Shown: positions 8,446 through 17,412, counted from the first letter of the stretch. The stretch: DNA of 64,000 nucleotides from an uncultured Oscillospiraceae bacterium (GCA_900544375.1 UQUZ01000001.1:87151-151150); one strand, 5' to 3'. Translations and numbers: made by a program. The notes: generated by a model not told the origin, from the sequence alone.

Positions 8446-9684
8446 ATGTATGTAGCGGTAATGGGGTATGGCGTGGTCGGCTCGGGCGTAGTGGAGCTGT
8501 TTGGCAAGAACCATGGCAGCATTGTGCGCAGAAGCACCCAAACCGAGATGGAGATCAGGTACATCCTTGACCTGCGCGACTTTCCGGGCGACCCAAATGA
8601 AGAAAAATTCACCAAGGATTTTCAAAAGATTCTACAGGATGAGGAAGTTAAGATCGTTGTTGAAACGATGGGCGGCCTGCATCCGGCGTATGAATATGTG
8701 CTCGCCTGCCTCAAGGCGGGGAAGAGCGTGGTCACCTCCAATAAGGAGCTTGTAGCGGCGAAAGGGTACGAACTGCTTCAGGCCGCTGAAGAAAACAACG
8801 TCAATTTCCTCTTTGAGGCAAGCGTTGGCGGAGGAATCCCGATTATCCGGCCGATCAGCCAGTGCCTGGCAGCCAATGAAATTGACGAGATTGCCGGGAT
8901 CCTCAACGGCACGACGAATTTCATCCTGACCCGCATGATTGAGGATCAAATGAGCTTTGAAGACGCACTTCGCCTGGCGCAGGAAAACGGATATGCGGAA
9001 AAAGACCCGACGGCCGACATCGAAGGCATTGACGCCTGCCGCAAGATTTGCATTCTGGCATCTCTGGCATTTGGTAAGCATGTGTATCCGGATGGCGTTT
9101 ATACGGAAGGCATTACCAAAATCCATTTGCGGGATGTGGAATATATTCGCGCTTGGGGCGGCGTGATCAAGCTGCTCGGCCGGGCAAAGAGGCTCCAGAA
9201 CGGGCGCATTAGCGCAATGGTCAGCCCAGCGGTTGTGGATCGGCATAGCCAGCTTGCCGGAGTGGACGATGTATTCAATGCGATCCTTGTGCGTGGGGAT
9301 GCGATTGGCGACGTGGTGTTTTATGGCCGCGGAGCAGGTAAAATGCCAACAGCAAGCGCGGTTGTGGCCGATGTGATCGACTGTGCAAAGCATCTCAACC
9401 GCAAAAAGCTTTTCGGCTGGGGCAGCAGCGAAGAGGGCTATGTGGCCGATTATCGCGATATGCGCACGGCGCTTTATATCCGTGCGCAGGCAAGCAAGCC
9501 GGACCAGGCATTGGAAGCTGCCCGGAAAGCGTTTGGCGAGATCACGGCGCTACACTGCGAGGATGCGCCGGCAGATGAAATTGCATTTATCACACCGCAG
9601 GATACGGAGCGGGAATTGCAGGCGAAGCTTGCCGGGATCAACGGGCTTACGCTGCAATCCGTGATCCGGATGACGGATTATTGA
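8446..9684 (+). CDS. hom: Homoserine dehydrogenase
   Basis: NAD(P)H-dependent reduction of aspartate semialdehyde to homoserine, the branch to threonine and methionine. From the ATG at 8446 (AAAGGAG 7 bases upstream) the protein has 412 residues; an upstream in-frame ATG at 8425 would place the ribosome site inside the gene. Visible: Rossmann motif GYGVVGSG near the start, SNKELVA, GGGIPIIRP, ILNGTTNFILT (family signature) and EKDPTADIEGIDACRK (substrate-binding and catalytic Lys). An ACT-type regulatory domain fills about the last 75 residues, implying feedback control. lysC follows after 18 bases. Confidence 0.96.
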   Translation: MYVAVMGYGVVGSGVVELFGKNHGSIVRRSTQTEMEIRYILDLRDFPGDPNEEKFTKDFQKILQDEEVKIVVETMGGLHPAYEYVLACLKAGKSVVTSNKELVAAKGYELLQAAEENNVNFLFEASVGGGIPIIRPISQCLAANEIDEIAGILNGTTNFILTRMIEDQMSFEDALRLAQENGYAEKDPTADIEGIDACRKICILASLAFGKHVYPDGVYTEGITKIHLRDVEYIRAWGGVIKLLGRAKRLQNGRISAMVSPAVVDRHSQLAGVDDVFNAILVRGDAIGDVVFYGRGAGKMPTASAVVADVIDCAKHLNRKKLFGWGSSEEGYVADYRDMRTALYIRAQASKPDQALEAARKAFGEITALHCEDAPADEIAFITPQDTERELQAKLAGINGLTLQSVIRMTDY

Positions 9685-9702
9685 TTATAGGAGGGTATTG
9701 CA

Positions 9703-10914
9703 ATGGCACTCATTGTACAAAAATTTGGCGGCAGCTCTGTTGCGAATGCCGATAAGGTTCGCAACGTTGCGCAGATCGTCACGCAGACCTACAGCGAGGG
9801 AAACGATGTAGTGGTCGTTGTATCCGCACAGGGCGATACAACAGACGACCTGATCGAAAAGGCGGCTGAAATTAATCCGAAGGGCTCCAAGCGCGAGATG
9901 GATGTGCTCCTCACTGCCGGCGAGCAGATGTCCGCCTCCCTGCTGGCGATGGCGATTGAAAAGCTTGGGTTCCCTGTCATTTCGTTGCTGGGCTGGCAGG
10001 CAGGTTTCCAAACGAGCTCTGCCTATGGCAACGCCCGCATTAAATCCATCAAAACCGATCGCCTTCGCGCAGAGATTGGGCGCAAAAATATTGTTGTGGT
10101 TGCGGGCTTCCAAGGCCTCAATAAATATGACGATGTGACAACCTTTGGCCGCGGCGGTTCGGATACGACCGCCGTTGCGCTTGCCGCTTCCCTGCATGCG
10201 GAGCGCTGCCAGATTTTTACGGACGTTGAGGGCGTATACACCGCCGACCCGCGTAAGATTGAGGGCGCGAAGAAGCTTAAGGAGATCACCTATGACGAGA
10301 TGCTGGAACTTGCCACGCTCGGCGCGCAGGTGCTCAATAACCGGTCTGTAGAAATGGCGAAAAAATATAATGTTGAGGTAGAGGTGCTCTCCAGTCTCAA
10401 GAGGGTGCCGGGCACAATTGTGAAGGAGGTTGCCAAAATGGAAAAGATGCTGGTCAGAGGGGTTACGAAGGACACAAATGTGACGCGTGTCTCCATCATC
10501 GGCGTGCCGGATGTGCCGGGCATCGCGTTTAAAATTTTCAGCAAACTTGCAGCAAAGGGTATCAATGTGGATATTATTCTGCAATCCGTCGGCCGTGATG
10601 GCACAAAGGATATTTCTTTTACCGTCAGCCGGGACAATGGCGAAACGGTTGCCGAGATTCTCTCCACTTCTTTTGAGGAGTTGGCAGGCAAGGAGATCGT
10701 AACGGATAATCAGGTGGCAAAGATCAGCGTTGTCGGCGCGGGCATGGAAACACACCCCGGTACGGCAGCGAAGATGTTTGAAGCGCTGTATGAAATTGAT
10801 GTTAACATCCAAATGATCGCGACAAGCGAGATCAAGATCTCCGTTCTGATCGATGAAAAGGATGCCGACCGTGCGGTGGCAGCGGTGCATAAGGCGTTTA
10901 TCCCGGTGGAATGA
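9703..10914 (+). CDS. lysC: Aspartate kinase
   Basis: Phosphorylates aspartate, the first step to lysine, threonine and methionine. The 403 residues are the usual single-function length. The kinase domain is 1-250: KFGGSSVANADKVRN at the start, then GFQG and a TTFGRGGSDTTA nucleotide-binding block, with FTDVEGVYTADPR. Two ACT domains follow (about 260-335 and 340-403), the first opening VTRVSIIGVPDVPGIAFKIF. It shares an operon with hom (18-base gap, TAGGAGGG site), so the common pathway and the threonine/methionine branch are made together. No lysine riboswitch is visible in front of the operon. Confidence 0.96.
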   Translation: MALIVQKFGGSSVANADKVRNVAQIVTQTYSEGNDVVVVVSAQGDTTDDLIEKAAEINPKGSKREMDVLLTAGEQMSASLLAMAIEKLGFPVISLLGWQAGFQTSSAYGNARIKSIKTDRLRAEIGRKNIVVVAGFQGLNKYDDVTTFGRGGSDTTAVALAASLHAERCQIFTDVEGVYTADPRKIEGAKKLKEITYDEMLELATLGAQVLNNRSVEMAKKYNVEVEVLSSLKRVPGTIVKEVAKMEKMLVRGVTKDTNVTRVSIIGVPDVPGIAFKIFSKLAAKGINVDIILQSVGRDGTKDISFTVSRDNGETVAEILSTSFEELAGKEIVTDNQVAKISVVGAGMETHPGTAAKMFEALYEIDVNIQMIATSEIKISVLIDEKDADRAVAAVHKAFIPVE

Positions 10915-10935
10915 GCTTTTAGAATTCGTTAACAA

Positions 10936-10992
10936 AAAACGTCCGTGCGCTTTTTTGCGCCGGGCGTTTTTTTACGCCGGGCGTTTTTTTTG
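10936..10992 (+). terminator. Terminator of hom-lysC with a duplicated arm and T-run
   Basis: Stem 10939-10950 with 10957-10967 (one bulge, one G-T pair) followed by T7. The unit CGCCGGGCG plus T7 is then repeated once directly (10974-10990), giving two successive T-runs. Confidence 0.8.
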
Positions 10993-11056
10993 AGTTTTTT
11001 GGTTAATAATACGGAATACAGATGGTTAGAAAGACAAAGAAAATGGAGGGATTCCG

Positions 11057-11224
11057 ATGGATCAAATTCCAACGCCCGTATGGGAAGATCAAAAGCTCAA
11101 TCAGTATTTCAAAACGCTACCTGTTTTCGTGCAGGAAACGATTGCGCAGACAGGCATCCAAATTACGGATGAGGCGCAGCTGCGCGCCGTCGCGGAAAAA
11201 ATTTTAAAAGGGCAGCAGCAGTAA
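11057..11224 (+). CDS. Small protein of 55 residues, function unknown
   Basis: A short frame, MDQIPTPVWEDQKLNQYF onward, ending QLRAVAEKILKGQQQ. It is not an obvious shadow of anything: it sits between two terminators, has a strong ATGGAGGG ribosome site 6 bases before its ATG, and its composition (acidic and amphipathic helices, no membrane segment) looks protein-like. The pattern P-hydrophobic-V-Q-E-T-I followed by I-T-(D/E)-E-Q-L-R-A suggests two helices joined by a short turn. I do not recognise a named family. Expression seems independent of lysC, which is terminated just upstream. Confidence 0.6.
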   Translation: MDQIPTPVWEDQKLNQYFKTLPVFVQETIAQTGIQITDEAQLRAVAEKILKGQQQ

Positions 11225-11258
11225 AATGAGCCTTTTCTATAGGGTATGGAAAAACAAA

Positions 11259-11294
11259 AAACGACCGGAGCGGCATTTTTCGCCCCGGTCGTTT
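11259..11294. terminator. Terminator of argS and of the 55-residue gene
   Basis: Stem 11259-11272 with 11281-11294 (14 bp, one mismatch). On the minus strand it is followed by a long T-rich tract, so argS is the better served gene; the small + gene can use the same stem. Confidence 0.8.
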
Positions 11295-11308
11295 GGTAAA
11301 GGATCGAA

Positions 11309-13003
11309 TTACATGCTTTCTGGGACCATAATCTTAAGCATTTCTAAAATATTGCGGATCGTATCCCGCACACAGATGCAAAGATAAATTCGCGCCTGCA
11401 TGAGCGCCTCATCCTCTACGCGGACGCGGCAAGCGTTATAAAATTTGTGAAAAAGCGTGGCCAGCTCGATTACATAACGGGTGATCCGCGCGGGATCATA
11501 ATTCTTGGCGGAGAGGACGATCTCATCCGTCAGAGCGGCCAGATGGCGGATCAGCGCCCGTTCCTCCGGGGTAGCTAGCAGGCAAAGCTCCTGCCCCGTG
11601 CACTCCCGCGGGGCAACGCCCTCTGAAGCGAGCTTTTTCAAGATGCTGCAAATGCGCGCGTGCGCATATTGGCAGTAATACACGGGGTTTTGCGCGCTTT
11701 GCTCAACGGCTAGATCAAGATCAAATTCCATTTGGGAGCCGGGCTCGCGCAAGTTAAAAAGGAAGCGTGCTGCATCGACCGGGATGTCGTCCAGCAGATC
11801 AGTCAGAGTAATCGCCTTCCCTGTACGCTTGGACATCCGCACCACCTCGCCGCCGCTGACAAGCCGCACAAGCTGCATCAGGATAACGTCCAGCCGGTTG
11901 GGGTCGATCCCAATCGCCTCCAGCGCGCCCTTCATGCGGGCGACGTGGCCGTGGTGATCCGCGCCCCAGATATCGATGGCCTGATCGTAGCCACGCTTTA
12001 CCAGTTTGTTGCGATGGTAGGCGACGTCGGCGGCGAAATAGGTCGGGTTGCCGTTGGCACGCACGAGCACCTCATCCTTTTCGGCGCCGCGTTCGGTTGC
12101 TTTATACCAAAGCGCGCCGTCTTTTTCATAGGTGAGACCGGCCTGGCGAAACAGCTCAATGGTTTCTGCCAATTCTCCATCCTGATGGACGGTGCTCTCA
12201 TAGAACCAATTGTCATACTGAATGCGGTATTTGGCGAGCGTTTCCTGCATGCCGGCAATATTCTTCGGCAGAGCGAAATCAACCAGCGCCTGCCGGCGTT
12301 CGGCCTCGTCCGCATTTACATACCGGTCTCCGAAAACCGCGGCGAACTCCTCTGCGCGCACGCGGATATCATCGCCGTGGTAACTATCCTCCGGCAATTC
12401 GATCGCATCTTCTCCCAGAAAATGCTGAAGATAACGCACCTCCAGCGAGAGAGCAAATTTTTCGATCTGGTTGCCCGCGTCGTTGACGTAGAATTCCCGG
12501 CAGACGTCAAATCCCGCATAATCGAGCGCTGCGGCTAGGCAATCTCCCAATGCGCCGCCGCGGGCATTGCCCATATGCATTGGGCCGGTTGGGTTAGCGG
12601 ATACAAATTCTACCATCACACGCTTGCCCCTGCCAAAATCGGAACGGCCATACCCCTTGCCGCAGGCGCGGATATCCTTTAAGATGGCGGCATAGTAGCT
12701 ATCCGCCAGGAAAAAGTTTAGAAACCCGGGGCCAGCCGCCTCACAACGGCTGAAAAAAGTATCCGCAAGATCCATGCGGGCTAAAACTTCCTCCGCAATT
12801 TTGCGTGGGGCCATGTGGAAAGCCTTTGCACATGCCATTGCGGCGTTGGTCGCATAGTCGCCATTGGCCCGGTCCGCGGGGACCTCCACAGTGAATGCCG
12901 GAATGGGCTCCGGCGGCAGGGCTCCGTCCGCCACTGCCTTTCCCATTGCATCGAGCACCGCCTGGCGCAGTGCCTGTTTCGTTTCCTTTACGAGTTTTGA
13001 CAT
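11309..13003 (-). CDS. argS: Arginine--tRNA ligase
   Basis: Class I aminoacyl-tRNA synthetase charging tRNA-Arg, 564 residues (normal). The N-terminal tRNA-binding domain covers about 1-110. The catalytic domain has FVSANPTGPMHMGNARGGA, with HMGN as the HIGH motif, GNQIEKFA, and WGADHHGHVARMKGA. VRMSKRTGKAITL carries the KMSKS-like loop, and the all-alpha anticodon-binding domain covers the last 115 residues. Its first 16 bases overlap the end of the DUF1934 gene, so the two are translationally linked, and ddl lies before that. Terminator at 11259-11294. Confidence 0.97.
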   Translation of the reverse strand: MSKLVKETKQALRQAVLDAMGKAVADGALPPEPIPAFTVEVPADRANGDYATNAAMACAKAFHMAPRKIAEEVLARMDLADTFFSRCEAAGPGFLNFFLADSYYAAILKDIRACGKGYGRSDFGRGKRVMVEFVSANPTGPMHMGNARGGALGDCLAAALDYAGFDVCREFYVNDAGNQIEKFALSLEVRYLQHFLGEDAIELPEDSYHGDDIRVRAEEFAAVFGDRYVNADEAERRQALVDFALPKNIAGMQETLAKYRIQYDNWFYESTVHQDGELAETIELFRQAGLTYEKDGALWYKATERGAEKDEVLVRANGNPTYFAADVAYHRNKLVKRGYDQAIDIWGADHHGHVARMKGALEAIGIDPNRLDVILMQLVRLVSGGEVVRMSKRTGKAITLTDLLDDIPVDAARFLFNLREPGSQMEFDLDLAVEQSAQNPVYYCQYAHARICSILKKLASEGVAPRECTGQELCLLATPEERALIRHLAALTDEIVLSAKNYDPARITRYVIELATLFHKFYNACRVRVEDEALMQARIYLCICVRDTIRNILEMLKIMVPESM

Positions 13004-13440
13004 CCTGTATTTGCCTCCTTCACCGTGATTACAAGCTCGTTGCGCGCGGCGAGGCCGGCGTTGAAATCGAGCGTATAATGGAATTCCAGTTTCCCTCCAT
13101 GCTCATCCATCAACGAATCCACCTTTTGAGTAAATACGCCGATCATCAGTTCACCGTAGGGCGTGGCGTAGTGGCAGTTATGCCGCCGGCCGAGCTCCAT
13201 AATCAATTCCGATTGGTAGCTCCCCGTCCTCGTCATGGTAACGCGGCGGCCGTTTTCCACATGCAGGGTGGTAACGCAGCCCTCCAATTCGCCGTCCTGA
13301 TCCGTATAGATCAGTGAATAATCCTCCGGTGTGCCGCAGAGGGAGCCCACGGTGGTCATGGACATGCTTTGGACGTCGCCGTCCGTTTCGTGCTGGTCGG
13401 CAATTTCTATGATAACGTCTTTTTCCAAAATGATAAACAT
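12988..13440 (-). CDS. DUF1934 (YwiB-like) beta-barrel protein
   Basis: A 150-residue cytosolic protein of the DUF1934/YwiB family with a calycin-like barrel; typical blocks are EGCVTTLHVENGRRVTMTRTGSYQSELIMELGRRH, broken here by strands, and the closing YTLDFNAGLAARNELVITVKE. In B. subtilis ywiB is also next to argS. Function not known. Start uncertain: the ATG at 13440 follows GAAAGG with no spacing, whereas a TTG four codons later would have normal spacing. Overlaps argS by 16 bases and follows ddl by 28 bases. Confidence 0.85.
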   Translation of the reverse strand: MFIILEKDVIIEIADQHETDGDVQSMSMTTVGSLCGTPEDYSLIYTDQDGELEGCVTTLHVENGRRVTMTRTGSYQSELIMELGRRHNCHYATPYGELMIGVFTQKVDSLMDEHGGKLEFHYTLDFNAGLAARNELVITVKEANTGCQNS

Positions 13441-13468
13441 CCTTTCGCAAAAGTAGGGATGCGGCGTG

Positions 13469-14542
13469 TCAACCCTTCGGCTCCCATTTTTTTAAAGCGA
13501 GCTGGATCAGCCGGTCTAGCAGCTCGCCATAGGGCAGACCGGTGTGTTCCCAAAGCTTGGGATACATGCTGATGGGCGTAAAGCCAGGGATGGTGTTCGG
13601 CTCGTTGAGAAGCACCGCGCCATCTGATTTGCGCACAAAGAAATCCACGCGTGCAAGCCCGGAGCAGCCCATTTCCGTGAAAACGCGGCAGGCGGCGGCG
13701 CGCACCGCCTCGAGCGTATCCGCCGGCAGACGGGCGGGGATGTGCAGCTCGCTGTCGGCCGCGATATATTTTGCTTCGTAATCGTAAAAATCATTGCAGG
13801 GGACAACCTCGCCTACGGTGGAGGCTTTCGGCTTCTCGTTGCCGAGCACAGCGCATTCTACCTCCATGCCATCGATCCCCTCCTCCAAAACGAGCTTATC
13901 ATCATGCAGGAAGGCCTTTTCGATTGCATCGGCCAGCTCCGTCTCATTGCGAGCTTTTCCTACGCCGACAGAGGAGCCCGCGTTGGCGGGCTTGACAAAG
14001 ATGGGGAGGCCGAGCCGACCAATTGCCTTTTGGCGCAGGGCGGCGGCATCTTTTTGATAGCCATCGCGGGTCAAGGGGAGCCACTTTGCCTGCGCAATGC
14101 CCGCCACATCTGTCATGGCGTTTGTGATCGCCTTATCCATCGTGATAGCGGAGGCGGTGCAGCCGCAGCCGACGAAGGGGAGCTGCGCAAGCTGCAAAAG
14201 GCCTTGCATGGTGCCGTCCTCCCCGTTTTTGCCGTGCAGGACGGGGAACACCACATCCACACGTTCCACGCGTGCCGCGCCGTTTTCAAAAATGAGCAGG
14301 CCGTGATGAGAGGCGTCCGGCGAGAGCACAGCGGGCGTCCGCTTGCCGCATTCGAGCCAGTTATCCTCCGGTAAGGCTTCCGGATCGCCCTCATAGAGTA
14401 GCCATTCGCCCTGCTTTGTGATGCCGAGGGTGAGCACCTCATAGCGGTCCCGCGGAATATTCTGGATGACGCTGCGCGCCGAAACGAGGGATACCTCATG
14501 CTCGCTCGATACGCCGCCGAAAAGAACCAAAACCTTTTTCAT
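13469..14542 (-). CDS. ddl: D-alanine--D-alanine ligase
   Basis: ATP-grasp enzyme making the D-Ala-D-Ala dipeptide for peptidoglycan. 357 residues, within the family range. Motifs: VLFGGVSSEHEVSLVSA at the N-terminus (substrate-binding Glu), PVLHGKNGEDGTMQGLL, FVKPANAGSSVGVGKA, the acidic VLEEGIDGMEVECAVLG, and the metal-binding LNEPNTIPGFTPISMYPKLW near the end. The GEDG..QG variant and total length fit a VanA/DdlA-type subgroup, but the KPANAGSSVGV loop with the following residues gives no sign of lactate specificity. First gene of a ddl-DUF1934-argS run. Confidence 0.95.
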   Translation of the reverse strand: MKKVLVLFGGVSSEHEVSLVSARSVIQNIPRDRYEVLTLGITKQGEWLLYEGDPEALPEDNWLECGKRTPAVLSPDASHHGLLIFENGAARVERVDVVFPVLHGKNGEDGTMQGLLQLAQLPFVGCGCTASAITMDKAITNAMTDVAGIAQAKWLPLTRDGYQKDAAALRQKAIGRLGLPIFVKPANAGSSVGVGKARNETELADAIEKAFLHDDKLVLEEGIDGMEVECAVLGNEKPKASTVGEVVPCNDFYDYEAKYIAADSELHIPARLPADTLEAVRAAACRVFTEMGCSGLARVDFFVRKSDGAVLLNEPNTIPGFTPISMYPKLWEHTGLPYGELLDRLIQLALKKWEPKG

Positions 14543-14775
14543 GAAATAAGACCATCCTTTCTCTGCCGGGCAGTCGAGCCTGCCTGTGCCAAGGGAGGGG
14601 CTGCCTTCCTAAAACCTTTATATGATAGCATAATTCAGAGATATGCGCAATTGGAGAAAGTGCCGGAAAGCGCACTGCGATACCCCAAAAAGAAGGGAAA
14701 TCAATCGCGTTTTAACCGAAGAATTCTGCCGGATGGTATAACAGCGGGAAAAACTGTGAAAGATCAGGATATCAT

Positions 14776-14804
14776 TTGACTTTCCGCCTTCGATTCGTTA
14801 TACT
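14776..14804 (+). promoter_or_regulatory. Sigma-A promoter of the zinc transporter operon
   Basis: TTGACT (14776-14781), 17-base spacer, TATACT (14799-14804). The start point falls in a short inverted repeat listed next. Confidence 0.8.
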
Positions 14805-14807
14805 TAA

Positions 14808-14822
14808 TGCAAATGACTTGCA
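14808..14822 (+). promoter_or_regulatory. Candidate operator (metal-responsive?) overlapping the znu start site
   Basis: Inverted repeat TGCAA-N5-TTGCA (14808-14812, 14818-14822), within a longer imperfect dyad TTAATGCAA/TTGCAATAA, immediately downstream of the -10 box and upstream of the ribosome site. Position suits repression of a zinc-uptake operon by a Fur/Zur or MarR-type regulator; it does not match the Bacillus Zur or streptococcal AdcR consensus, so the regulator is not assigned. Confidence 0.4.
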
Positions 14823-14836
14823 ATAAGGAGCACCCT

Positions 14837-15787
14837 ATGAACAACAGCAAAAAACATCTCGCGCTGCTTTCTGTTTTGCTCTGCCTTCTTTTGATCGCCT
14901 TTTCGGGCTGCACACCGGTGGAGCACTTGCAGAGCGATTATCAGATCGTCACCTCTTTCTACCCGATGTATCTCTTCACACGCAATTTAACAGAAGGGAT
15001 CAGCGGGGTAACCGTGGTCAACATGACGGCACAGAACGCAGGCTGCCTGCATGATTATCAACTGCTCTCCAAGGATATGAAAGCGCTCGGCGCGGCGGAT
15101 GCGTTTGTTATTAACGGAGCAGGGATGGAGGGATTCCTCGAGAAAGTGATTGAGCAATTACCCTCCCTGCCCGTGATCACGGCGAGTGAAGGGATTGAAA
15201 TCCTCTGTGAAAACGCGGAGCACGAGCATGAAGAGGAGCAGGCGCATGGTCATGCGGGGCACGAGCATGAGGAGAACGCGCACGTTTGGCTCTCCGTGCC
15301 GAATGCGATCGCAGAGGTCAATAACATCGCAGCAGGGTTGAAAAAGCTTTTGCCAGGTAATGAAGCGCAGATTGAGCGAAACCGGAGCGCTTATGAAAAA
15401 CGCTTGCTTTCGCTTGATGCAGAGCTGGCACAAATGCTCGCCCCCATCCGGGGCGCCGAGATCATCTCCTTCCACGAGGCGTACGATTATTTTGCGCAGC
15501 GGTATGGCCTCGTCATCGCTGGGGCGATTGAAACGCACGATGGCGGGGAGCCGGGCACAAAGGAGCTGATCGAAACCGTGGAATGGATCCGCTCGCACGG
15601 CATCCGGGCCATTTTTATCGAGCCGAATTATCAGGGCAGCTCGGCGGGAATCCTCAGCCGGGAAACGGGGGCAAAGCTCTGCACGCTAAACCCTGTGACT
15701 CAAGGGGAGGACAGCTTGACCGCTTATGAGGGCATCATGCGGCAAAATGCGAAAACGATCGTGGAGGCGGTAAAAAATGGCGATTGA
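14837..15787 (+). CDS. znuA: Zinc ABC transporter, substrate-binding lipoprotein
   Basis: Captures Zn2+ (or Mn2+) outside the membrane and hands it to the permease. 316 residues from the ATG at 14837, which has AAGGAG six bases upstream; an earlier in-frame ATG at 14807 lies on the promoter. Lipobox SGC with acylated Cys25. The cluster A-I fold is recognisable: TSFYPMYLFTRNLT, a metal His at 72, then an 11-His acidic loop at 129-149 (HEHEEE, HGHAGHEHEENAH) typical of ZnuA/AdcA zinc chaperone loops, SFHEAYDYFAQRYGL and IEPNYQG. Overlaps znuC by 11 bases. The His loop favours zinc over manganese. Confidence 0.92.
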   Translation: MNNSKKHLALLSVLLCLLLIAFSGCTPVEHLQSDYQIVTSFYPMYLFTRNLTEGISGVTVVNMTAQNAGCLHDYQLLSKDMKALGAADAFVINGAGMEGFLEKVIEQLPSLPVITASEGIEILCENAEHEHEEEQAHGHAGHEHEENAHVWLSVPNAIAEVNNIAAGLKKLLPGNEAQIERNRSAYEKRLLSLDAELAQMLAPIRGAEIISFHEAYDYFAQRYGLVIAGAIETHDGGEPGTKELIETVEWIRSHGIRAIFIEPNYQGSSAGILSRETGAKLCTLNPVTQGEDSLTAYEGIMRQNAKTIVEAVKNGD

Positions 15788-16520
15788 AAACGGCTGCGGG
15801 CTTTGCAGCGTGCAAATACAAAAGATCGGCGTGCAGAAGGGGCGCGACATCCTGCTGGAGGACGTCTCTTTTGAAATGCACTGTGGGGAGCTGACAGCTC
15901 TCATCGGCGTAAACGGCGCGGGCAAAACAACCTTGCTGCGGGCTATTTTGGGCGAGATACGGCATACCGGCACGGTCCGTTACCATTCCCACGATGGGAA
16001 GGATCTCTCGGAGATCACGGTTGGCTATGTGCCTCAATATCTGGATTTTGACCGAAGCGCACCGGTGAACGTGATGGATTTTCTGCTGGCCGGGCGCACA
16101 CAGGCCCCGGTGTGGATTACCCGGCCGCGCGCGCTGAAGCAGGCAATCCGGAGGAGCCTTGCGGATGCGGGCTGCGAGGGGTTGGAGAACCGGATGCTTG
16201 GGGCCCTTTCCGGCGGCGAGTTGCAGCGCGTGATGCTCGCGCAGGCGCTTTATCCCACGCCTGAGCTGTTGATTCTTGACGAGCCGGTATCTGGTGTGGA
16301 CACCGTGGGATCAGAGCAGTTTTATGAGAAGATTTCACAGCTCCGGCACGATTACCACATGGCGATCCTGATGGTTTCGCATGATCTGGAGCTGGTTCAT
16401 CTGCATGCGGACAGGGCTGTTTTGCTCAATAAAAAGATTCTCTGCGCCGGTGAGGTTGACGAGGTTTACAATTCCAAAGCCTTCCGTGGAGCGTTTGGCA
16501 TAGGGGGGGCGGCGAAATGA
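15777..16520 (+). CDS. znuC: Zinc ABC transporter, ATP-binding protein
   Basis: ATPase subunit of the zinc importer, 247 residues. Walker A is GVNGAGKTT near 48-56, the Q-loop is VPQY, the ABC signature ALSGGELQRV, Walker B LLILDEPVSGVD and the switch His is in VSHDLELV. It overlaps both neighbours (11 bases with znuA, 4 with znuB), so the three are translated as a unit. Confidence 0.94.
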   Translation: MAIENGCGLCSVQIQKIGVQKGRDILLEDVSFEMHCGELTALIGVNGAGKTTLLRAILGEIRHTGTVRYHSHDGKDLSEITVGYVPQYLDFDRSAPVNVMDFLLAGRTQAPVWITRPRALKQAIRRSLADAGCEGLENRMLGALSGGELQRVMLAQALYPTPELLILDEPVSGVDTVGSEQFYEKISQLRHDYHMAILMVSHDLELVHLHADRAVLLNKKILCAGEVDEVYNSKAFRGAFGIGGAAK

Positions 16521-17353
16521 CTGTAATCTATCAAATCCTCGAAACTGTGCTGCCCTTTTCATGGCTTGATTACAATTTTATGAAAAATGCCTTTGTGGCC
16601 ATCCTGCTCATCACGCCGCTGCTCGGCGTGCTCGGCACGATGGCGGTCAATAACAAAATGGCCTTTTTTTCCGATGCGCTGGGCCATTCCGCGCTGACCG
16701 GCGTAGCGCTTGGCGTGCTGCTGGGCATTCAAAACGATCTCATTAGTATGATTGCATTTGGGGTGCTGCTCGCGCTGGTGATCACGCGTGTAAAATCGGC
16801 AAAAACAGCCTCAGCCGATACGGTGATCAGTGTGTTTTCGTCTACCGCCATTGCGTTGGGGCTCGTGATCCTATCGGCGGGGGGCGGATTTTCCAAATAT
16901 TCGCAATACCTGATCGGCGATATCCTGAGCATTACGCCGCGGGAAATTTTGCTTCTGGCAATTACGCTGGTAATTGTTATTCTAATCTGGGGGATCATTT
17001 ATAACCGCCTGCTTCTGTTAAGCATCAACACGGATCTTGCCGCAAGCCGGGGCGTGAAAACGGCGGTGGTAGAAAATATTTTTGTGGTGCTCGTTGCAGT
17101 GGTCGTGATGCTCTCGATTAAATGGGTGGGCGTGCTGCTGATCAACTCCCTGCTCATTCTGCCTGCGGCGGCTGCCCGCAACCTTGCGCGCAGCTCTCGG
17201 CAGTATTTGGCTTTTTCCGTGCTGATCGCAATGGTGTGCGGGGTGGGCGGTTTGATCGCCTCGTTTTATTTCAATACGTCGGCCGGCGCAACGATCGTGC
17301 TGCTGTGCGCGGCGGTGTTTTTTGCAACCTATGCGGCGCGCCGCAGAAAATAA
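16517..17353 (+). CDS. znuB: Zinc ABC transporter, permease (ABC-3 family)
   Basis: Membrane subunit, 278 residues with about eight to nine hydrophobic segments between 25 and 275. Family ABC-3 features: FMKNAFVAILLITPLLGVLGT, FFSDALGHSALTGVALG, and the late block KWVGVLLINSLLILPAAAARN. Its ATG lies in an ATGA overlap with znuC. The operon ends in a terminator directly behind the stop codon. Confidence 0.94.
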   Translation: MTVIYQILETVLPFSWLDYNFMKNAFVAILLITPLLGVLGTMAVNNKMAFFSDALGHSALTGVALGVLLGIQNDLISMIAFGVLLALVITRVKSAKTASADTVISVFSSTAIALGLVILSAGGGFSKYSQYLIGDILSITPREILLLAITLVIVILIWGIIYNRLLLLSINTDLAASRGVKTAVVENIFVVLVAVVVMLSIKWVGVLLINSLLILPAAAARNLARSSRQYLAFSVLIAMVCGVGGLIASFYFNTSAGATIVLLCAAVFFATYAARRRK

Positions 17354-17359
17354 TAATAA

Positions 17360-17400
17360 GGCTGCCACAAATTACCATGTAATTTGCAGCAGCCCTTTTT
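17360..17400 (+). terminator. Terminator of znuACB
   Basis: Stem of 15 bp with two mismatches (17360-17374 with 17380-17395, short ACCATG-type loop) followed by TTTTT. Confidence 0.8.
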
Positions 17401-17412
17401 CAGCTTTGGCCT

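Noticed and set aside
9685..10935. 416-codon frame antisense to lysC
   Set aside because: Shadow of the real gene: no ribosome site, Arg/His/Leu-rich composition, and the + strand carries an unmistakable aspartate kinase.
12988..13003. Sequencing error at the DUF1934/argS junction
   Set aside because: The 16-base overlap is a normal coupled arrangement; both proteins are full length.
13542..14374. Frames on the + strand over ddl
   Set aside because: Shadows of the minus-strand ddl gene.
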